Source: Pleurostoma richardsiae | Taxonomy: Eukaryota > Ascomycota > Sordariomycetes > Calosphaeriales > Pleurostomataceae | Direction of reading: 5' to 3' | Length of the DNA: 64,000 bases | Assembly: GCA_030052745.1 (NCBI GenBank) | Contig: JANBVO010000071.1 | Span: forward strand, 40,862 to 104,861 | Shown here: positions 56,935 to 64,000 of the stretch, one piece after another | Layout of the letters: each line of letters begins with the position of its first letter | How positions within the stretch are numbered: position 1 is the first letter of the stretch | Made by a program: the position numbers and the translations under genes | The notes under the pieces: model-generated | What the model saw: the letters and a program-made list of their open reading frames with translations, nothing else | Databases searched by the model: none | What the model was told of the DNA's origin: nothing

Positions 56935-57771
56935 ATGGCGGACGACTCTCAGGTAAGCTGCCCTTTTTGTTGTCCGTTCCTGTGTGCCAGGGCAAGGGAA
57001 AAAAAGCACCCCGCATTGCGACGAACCCCACGATAAATGACCGGCGCATACGGCTGCTCGTCGGTCGTGTGTGCCCGACGATCGCAAGACCTCATCGCAT
57101 GCCTTTTGATATGGCGCTTCTATATCCTCCTTTGTGTTAGTGCTCGTGGCTAACATTGTCTCTCCTTGATGTGCAGCATGAGCACACCTTCGACTCGGCC
57201 GACGCCGGTGCGTCGACCACCTTCCCCATGCAGTGTTCTGCCCTGAGGAAGAACGGTTTCGTCGTTATCAAGGGCCGCCCCTGCAAGATCGTCGACATGT
57301 CCACCTCCAAGACCGGCAAGCACGGTCACGCCAAGGTCCACCTTGTCGCCCTCGACATCTTCACCGGCAAGAAGCTTGAGGATCTCTGCCCCTCCACCCA
57401 CAACATGGATGTGCCCAACGTCACTCGTCGCGAGTACCAGCTTGTGAGTATTCCTGGCATCGCAGCCTTCTTGCGTTTGCAATTTCACTGACTGCGCCCC
57501 TTTTTCCAGCTCGACATCTCTGACGATGGCTTCCTGTCCCTCATGAATGACGACGGTGACACCAAGGATGATGTTAAGATGCCCGATGGTGAGATTGGTG
57601 ACAAGATCAAGCGTCTCTTCAAGGAGGAGGAGAAGGACACCAGTAAGCATTCCCTGGCCTTCTGTGGTAACAAGAGTGGAACACTAACTAGCATTATCAG
57701 ACGTTGTTATTCTCACTGCCATGGGTGAGGAGGCTGCTGTTGAGGCCAAGGAGGCTCCCCGTCAGGGTTAA
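56935..57771 (+). CDS. eIF5A: Translation factor eIF5A (hypusine-containing)
   Basis: Exons 56935-56952, 57177-57443, 57510-57642 and 57701-57771 encode 162 residues, the normal length. The first exon is 18 nt (MADDSQ), followed by a 224-nt intron, the longest in the gene. The hypusine loop [17 protein letters not shown] is intact, with the modified lysine at K54. The OB-fold half starts at [14 protein letters not shown]. eIF5A relieves ribosome stalling at proline-rich and other difficult sequences and stimulates termination. All splice phases close, and the stop is TAA. The long C/T-rich leader suggests strong expression. Confidence 0.97.
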
Positions 57772-58487
57772 GAGCTTCTCGGTCTCGGTAACAACAGTTA
57801 TTTCCCAACGACCTTCTCTGCAGCACGCGCGCATTTTTTGCCTTTACTGTCAGCCGGTATTGGTTGTCTAACGCAGTAACGTATCGATCCCCGACTCGGC
57901 ACGGTACTTCTCGGGACCGCAACCGCTGTTCTCTGGTCGTTGCGAATAAGGAATTCTATCTGGACACTTGTTTCTGCTGGTTATAGTACTCGGCACAACA
58001 TCCACTCGCACAAAATCAAATTTTTAGCTCACAGCCCCGTCGTTCACACCCCCGTTCAGTTCGGACCAGGTATACCTAGTCGGAAAGATGAAAATTGGGT
58101 GCCCGCGAGTGGTGACAGATCTGTCCTATAGAAATCAAGAGATCCCGCACATCTGAGTTTGTCCCTGTATGACTTGTGAAGTGCTCGTTTTGTACAGGTT
58201 CGAGTCTTCTGTGTTTTCGTAAGCTATTGTATGTGCCTGGTAACATCATGATGGGATCCCGCCTGCATGAGGGGCAGCTTGGGGGTAAGTCGTGACCGTT
58301 CCTACCGAAAGCCATGGTACATTTCGTCTCTTATGGACAAAGGACAATTAAAGGTACCTAGGCTTTTGGTGAAGGTCATGAAAGCTCCAAGATGAAAAAT
58401 CTTTCTTCCCCCAACAATTATTAGGTCTACGGTCTACCCAATTTCGGAATTGGAGAGGGAGAACCTCCTGACAGCATTCTGAACCAA
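57772..58487. other. Intergenic
   Basis: eIF5A 3' UTR and RRN7 promoter, with no supported coding content. Confidence 0.5.
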
Positions 58488-60394
58488 ATGGCCAGCCGCC
58501 GGAGTCGAGGCCGATCCGAGCGGGAACTCCACAGGTTTCCTCGCGGAGAGCGGTGCGCAGAGTGCCCCGCGCGGAGATGGTATTCGGAGAGCGGGTTCCG
58601 GTACTGCGAAAACGGTCATAGGATCGAGGTAAGCAGCCGGCGCGATAGATTTCGAGTCGTGAGGCACCACATCTCACAAGATTATACTCATAGGGTTTCG
58701 TCGAGTTTGACGTCGACGAGGAGGACAACTTCGGCCAGGCAGGTCACGTAGCCCGCAAGCAGAGAGCGGCCAAGGAGAAGCCCGCCCGCCACCTCTTGGG
58801 CAACGATGCAAGGGAGCTGTTCCTCGAGTGTCTGCAGCTCGTGCTGCGCAAGCAGATCTGGTGGCTGATCCACGACCGGAAGCTCCCGCTCGAGCTCGAG
58901 ACCGTGGTGCGCGACCTGTGGGACCTGCGTGTGCGCAACTTCGCAGGGCTCAGGGCCGCTGACGCCGACGACACCGACGGCGGCGAGTCCGGGACCGACT
59001 ACCAGTCCGGAGCGGAGTCGGAGTACTTCAGCTCCCAGGCCGAAAGCGACAGCTCGCGGACCTCGGCGCGGTCGTCGGTCAGCAGAGCCCGCAGCTGGAC
59101 CTCAGAGCCCGGCCAGCACTGGGACCTCCCGAAGCTCACCGACACGCTGGCGCTATGCTATCTAGGCTGCCTGGTGCTGCGGTTGCCGCTTAGACTGGGG
59201 GATCTCTACAACTGGGCCAAGAACGACCAGATCCTCTACTTAGGCGTTGGCAAGAGCCTACCGCGGGAGATGATCGTGCGGCTGCCAGGTGCATATCGCC
59301 GGGCACTCTCAGCGCGGCACACCGCATTCAAGGGAGGGGAATTGCATGTGGCTGCTCTGGAACTGGTCGTGTCGTATCACTTCAACTATGACATGGTCTT
59401 TCCAGCCCTGAACATGCCGTTGCTCCTTCTACAATACCTGAGGGAACTTGGGCTTCCCGGTATGTACTGGGCCGCGATAGTAGTGCCATTATTCATGTTT
59501 AAGACTAATCAGTACTGTAGTGGAGGTCTATGTCTTCGTGAGGGAGATGGCTACGTTACTCGGCCTCAAGTTTTCTTTCAATATGCAGCACAGGAGGTTC
59601 AGTCTATTACAGCATCCCGACATTTTGCTCATAGCATGCATCGCGCTCGCAACCAAGATCTTGTATCCTTTCGATGCAATTGAGAGGACACCAGAGGACT
59701 ACAACGACCCGACATGTCTGAAGGTGGACTGGGGAAAGTGGCGCGAGACCTATCGCGACCCGAAGTCCGATGTTCTTGAGAGGAGGGACATGGATAAGCT
59801 ATCATCTGACGACGCCTGGACTATGAGCATGGATAACATTGATCGGTACCTGGACTGGTACCAAGAGGGCAGTGTGGCACAGAAGGAAGGTGAGATACCA
59901 TCCTGGTGATTGAAGAAACAGAGTTGTGAGGCCTCTAACTGATGCCGTAACAGATAGCAGAGACATGATGGCCCTCTTTCCCATGTCGGACCGTTCAGAG
60001 GCAATCCAGGGGCGAGGTTTGACAGACGAAGAGATTGACGAGAGGCTGATGAAGGTCCAGAGCTACCTGAGGGGTGCAAAACCGCAGCCTATATTGGAGG
60101 GGCCGAATGCGGTCCCGAGAGCAGGAAGTCACCATCAGCAGTATCGCAGGGTGGAAGATATGCCTGAGGACGCTAAAGCCTTCCACCAGAAAGCTGGTGA
60201 GTGAGATGCCTAGCCACCACCCTCTCTACTAAAACTAGTAGCGCATATGCTGATTGCAGTTCTTACGGCCAGCCGAGATATCTGGCTTGTCAGTCGCGAA
60301 GCTGGCGAAAGCCGTGTTCAAGCTGGAAGGGCTGGTTGAGAGCTGGAGCCGTGAAGACGTGAGGAAGACCAAGGAACAAAACGTCCTGGATTAG
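58488..60394 (+). CDS. RRN7: RNA polymerase I core factor subunit Rrn7 (TFIIB-like, TAF1B)
   Basis: Exons 58488-58628, 58694-59459, 59521-59889, 59954-60196 and 60273-60394 give 546 residues. The zinc ribbon near the N-terminus has C23, C26, C40 and H44 (RCAECPARRWYSESGFRYCENGH). It is followed by the reader/linker region and two cyclin-like folds (FLECLQLVLRKQIWWLIHD...; LALCYLGCLVLRLPLRLGDLYNWA...). A Ser/Asp-rich insertion separates parts of the first half. The protein recruits Pol I to rDNA promoters together with Rrn6 and Rrn11. At the last intron the first AG (60257-60258) gives the wrong frame. The second (60271-60272) restores QKAAEISGLSVAKLAKAVF. The gene lies between two other translation/ribosome genes on the same strand. 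Confidence 0.88.
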
Positions 60395-60732
60395 TGGCAA
60401 CTGGACTTTGACCACCTGGAGATAAGGAATTCATGACAAGGACGACGCGTTTCGCAACGGCTCATGTAGCTCACTTGCAAGATAGCTTGGTTGGAGAGCT
60501 CGAACAAGGCCGCCGGCTCACCGACTCAATGGGTTAGGATCGCGATGTACTGTACGGAGTACTTAGATACATCAGAGACATGGTGGGGCTCATCCCCAAT
60601 AGTAGTCACATGATTTTAGCGAACGACACCACAATCCACCCACCACCAAAGTCGGGAGTCGCATCATTGGTTTTGAGGGGCGATTTGAACTTCTCCCATC
60701 TTCAAGCATCGTGAAGGAAAACTGCCGTCAAG
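60395..60732. other. RRN7 3' flank and promoter/5' leader of the ubiquitin-L40 gene
   Basis: About 340 bp without coding content. GTACGGAGTAC occurs at 60552-60562. The 5' UTR of the ubiquitin-L40 gene ends here, with its final base being the A of the start codon. Confidence 0.5.
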
Positions 60733-61428
<696 letters not shown>

Positions 61429-62272
61429 ACGATTCGCATTGCTACCGGGGTTGTTGGAGAGGGATTTCACTGCGGTATGGCAGGAACGGCGGTCACTTTG
61501 TGTGCTCTCCTGGGCGTATTTTCGCTTCCTTCATAGAGGTCTTTAATATCTCAATACAGCCATGAAGAACTGTGTCTCGTCGTTCGAAGAACAAATAAAG
61601 GAAACTTCAGCAGTGACTTGGGCTTCAGGAACTAATCAGCTAAGTCTTGAGGGTGATGAGTGCAGAACTCTCAAGAAACAGAATACAGAACGTATCCCCA
61701 CATTCCCACAGGAAAGCTTAGGACAATAATTAATGAAGCGGCATAACACGGTTACATTCCCTACATGTCCAATTCCGACAGGTTCAAGAGGCCTGCGGTA
61801 TCCTACTAAACTATGAACAGAAGATAAGTGACTCTAGCTGTAGGTCCCGTCGAGCAAAGATGGCTATCTGTATTGACACGCACCAGGTTTTGCTGTAAGA
61901 GTATATATACATCCCCGCGAATGAAAACTCTTCTAAGTGATGCCCTTCGCATACAGCTCCTTGTTATGGTACGAAGTCCATAAGACGACTTCAAGAGTAT
62001 GCGGGGGCATGGGCGAGGCCAGGAACAGTTGTGGGGCGCATGCGATTGGTCGAAAGTAGGGCTGCCGAAGAATGTACGTACCTCTGGGAATTACGACACC
62101 CTGTCACGAGCTTAACATTGAGCCTCAACTGCTCCACGTTGCTCTGCGTCTCTGCCAAACTGAAGTTGCTGCCTCCGCCATCCTTTGCGTTCAGATCTCT
62201 GGAGGGTGCTTTTCCGCGTCGTATGAGTACGAGCTACGAATAAAGAATTCGCCGTCTTGGAAGCTTGTCGCG
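61429..62272. other. Intergenic
   Basis: Ubiquitin-L40 3' UTR and promoter of the YIP5-type gene. No supported coding content. Confidence 0.5.
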
Positions 62273-63250
62273 ATGTCCGGAGCCGGCTACGACGCCGTTG
62301 TAGACGTCGACGAAGAGGTTTGTTCCATAGCTCTCAAGCATGGTACGCGGCGTCTCTGACTCTCATCTCCGGTTAGGGTGACCTCGGCCATACCGATCTC
62401 CAGGAAGACCTCGAATTCCACAACTCGAACTTCGATGACACCGCCCCCTCAAACCGGAAAGGAGGCGCCTCATCAGGACTGCCGCTACCGGCGACGGCAT
62501 CCTCGTCGTCGGGGAAGCGGTTCCTGTGGTCGCTGTCCTTCTACGCGCAGTTCTTTGACGTCGACACGTCCGCCGTCCTGACGCGGTGCTGGGCGGCCCT
62601 CTACCCCCGCGCGAATTTCCTCGACGTGCTCGAGGGCAACCCAGATCTCTACGGCCCGTTCTGGATCGCTACGACGGTCGTGCTAATCCTCTTCCTGGGC
62701 GGCACCATCAGCCAGTACCTCGTGGCCACGGCGGGCGAGCCATTTGCGTACGACTTTAGGTTACTCAGTGGTGCGTACTCCATCTATCTCTCCCTATAAA
62801 CGCCATTGCAGCCTTGTACTAACCCCATACTCTATTTTAGGTGCCGCTGGCCTTATCTATGGCTACACCCTCGTGATTCCCGTCGCGCTGTACCTCGCGC
62901 TGCGCTATTTCGGCAGCGAGTCGGCCAACCTGATCGAGTGCTGGGCCCTCTACGGCTACTCGAATCTGATCTGGATTCCCGTGGCGCTTATCAGCTGGTC
63001 GTCCATCACCGTCCTTAACTGGGTCTTCGTCGCCGTCGGCTTCGTCCTCTCCGTGGCCTTCCTCCTTCGCAACCTCTACCCCGTCCTCAGCGCCACGGAC
63101 CGCCAGACCAGCAAGGCGCTGCTGGTCCTGGTCGTCGCGCTGCACCTCGGCCTGGCCATCGCCATCAAGGTACTGTTCTTCGCGCACGGCAGCCCCGTCG
63201 CGAAGAAGCCTCAGGATGGCGGCGCGGAGAAGGACCCGGCTATGTTCTAA
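62273..63250 (+). CDS. YIP5: Yip1-domain Golgi membrane protein, YIP5/YIPF1-YIPF2 type
   Basis: Exons 62273-62317, 62377-62770 and 62841-63250 give 282 residues. The head MSGAGYDAVVDVDEE-GDLGHTDLQEDLEFHNSNF is followed by LSFYAQFFDVDTSAVLTRCWAALYP, the pre-membrane segment of the YIPF1/2 branch. The Yip1 domain then has five membrane helices (ending LNWVFVAVGFVLSVAFLLRNLYPVL and ALLVLVVALHLGLAIAIKVLFF) and a short charged tail. It probably works with Ypt/Rab GTPases in Golgi membranes. Intron 1 has a GTTTGT donor. Phases close throughout. Confidence 0.88.
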
Positions 63251-63563
63251 TGATAGCAGTGAGGGTTTGCGCGGTGGAGTGTGTAATGGAACGGCTTCGG
63301 TGAGGCTTCTGCACTCTTCGTCCTCGGCGCTTGGCGGCATCAATTGTAGACTTGTATAATGTACACTAGCTTGTGTCTCATGGGAGATATGGTGGCCCAA
63401 TTTGAGAAGATTGCGTGTCCTGTAACATACGCTTTTCCAGGCTTAGAGCCATGCGGACGTGCCTAACTGCTGTCCACTACCTGGAGGGTATTCCCCCGCT
63501 ATGTCCCAAAAGTCGTGCCTACCCCCTCTCCTTTCCCCTGCCGACACGGCGGCGGCGGCGCCC
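63251..63563. other. Convergent 3' flanks
   Basis: Lies between the YIP5-type gene (+) and the sulfurtransferase gene (-). No coding content seen. Confidence 0.5.
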
Positions 63564-63850
63564 TTACCGCTCGATCTTGCCGCCCTTCCCCTCCCAGTCC
63601 AGCCAGCTCCCGGGGTACTCCCCGACCTTGGTCCAGCCGGCCTCGCGCGCGAGCCCAGCCGCGGCGCGGCTGCGCACGCCCGCCTTGCAGTAGAAGACGA
63701 CCTCGCGGTCCTTGGGCGGCCGCGGGTAACCGAACCGGTCCTCGAACTCCTCGTCGCTGATGTGGAAGCTGTCCGCCGCGGACGTGATGGGGATGTTGAC
63801 GGCGTGCGGGATGTGGCCCGTCGACTTGAGCTCCGAGGGCTCACGGGTGT
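63564..63850 (-). CDS. Rhodanese-type thiosulfate sulfurtransferase, 3' exon only
   Basis: The last exon (63850-63564) encodes about 95 residues: TREPSELKSTGHIPHAVNIP, FEDRFGYPRPPKD, and VVFYCKAGVRSRAAAGLAREAGW, with the catalytic cysteine loop CKAGVRS. It ends LDWEGKGGKIER. This is a single-domain rhodanese of the RDL1/RDL2 (TSTD1-like) group, often mitochondrial in fungi. The acceptor GCACAG is at 63851-63856. No convincing upstream exon is visible between it and the window end, so the 5' part lies beyond. Confidence 0.85.
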
Positions 63851-63973
63851 CTGTGCGTGGGCAGAAGAGCGCAAGCTGTCAGTTCTCTTCTATGTCCTGT
63901 GTGTGCGTAATGTTTTGCTGTGCTATCTGGTGCCCGGCCGGGCGGATAGGACCACCAGTGGGCTTGGAGAGAA

Positions 63974-64000
63974 GGGGGGGGGGGGGGGGGGGGGGGGGGG
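63974..64000. repeat. Run of 27 G at the window end
   Basis: An uninterrupted G homopolymer up to the last base, inside what should be an intron of the sulfurtransferase gene. It looks like a sequencing or contig-end artefact rather than biology. Confidence 0.85.

Overview
The window is nuclear DNA of a filamentous ascomycete (Pezizomycotina, most likely Sordariomycetes). Genes are compact and carry short introns (about 50-70 nt, mostly GTRNGT...CTRAC...YAG). Intergenic DNA is rich in TACC/GGTA tracts. The gene set (Hsp88-type Hsp110, an N. crassa-style nitrate reductase standing alone, a class VI/VII chitin synthase) fits this group. I see no bacterial, viral, CRISPR, tRNA or transposon features. 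About 19 protein genes can be supported, and I rebuilt most exon structures by hand from splice signals, reading phase and remembered family conservation.

Layout, left to right. 1-4.1 kb: a possible 3' end of a cut-off gene, then a long leader/promoter for a PAS-domain protein (4.1-6.1 kb). 7.1-8.2 kb: YIP4/YIPF6-type Golgi membrane protein. 8.8-10.6 kb: RanBP3/Yrb2-type Ran-binding nuclear transport cofactor. 11.5-15.0 kb: intronless HRQ1 DNA helicase. 16.3-18.0 kb: CAX-type Ca2+/H+ exchanger, convergent with nitrate reductase (18.5-21.2 kb, minus), which has NIT4/NirA and GATA-factor sites upstream. 23.6-27.6 kb: UPF2 (nonsense-mediated decay). 27.6-30.6 kb: no gene seen. 30.6-33.2 kb: chitin synthase. 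34.6-37.3 kb: Hsp88 with a phased heat-shock element. 38.1-39.2 kb: secreted, probably GPI-anchored protein. 40.0-43.4 kb: eIF5B (minus). 44.4-48.8 kb: MMS1_N/CPSF-A-like beta-propeller protein (minus). 48.8-52.0 kb: no gene seen. 52.0-53.4 kb: Gyp8/TBC1D20-type Rab GAP. 53.8-55.9 kb: VPS52 (GARP tether, minus). 56.9-57.8 kb: eIF5A. 58.5-60.4 kb: RRN7 (RNA polymerase I core factor). 60.7-61.4 kb: ubiquitin-L40 fusion. 62.3-63.3 kb: YIP5/YIPF1-type protein. 63.6-63.9 kb: 3' exon of a rhodanese-type sulfurtransferase (minus). The window ends in 27 G.

Themes: translation and ribosome production (eIF5B, eIF5A, RRN7, ubiquitin-L40), RNA surveillance and nuclear transport (UPF2, Yrb2-like), and Golgi/endosome traffic (two Yip proteins, Gyp8-type GAP, VPS52). 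I find no convincing unknown multi-gene system. The most unusual feature is the ubiquitin-L40 gene: its start codon is split by an intron and continues in a 7-nt microexon. Other points worth a look are a GC-AG intron, a GTCGGT donor in UPF2, three introns that are multiples of three and lack stops, and a PAS-gene stop codon that overlaps a perfect 5' splice site.
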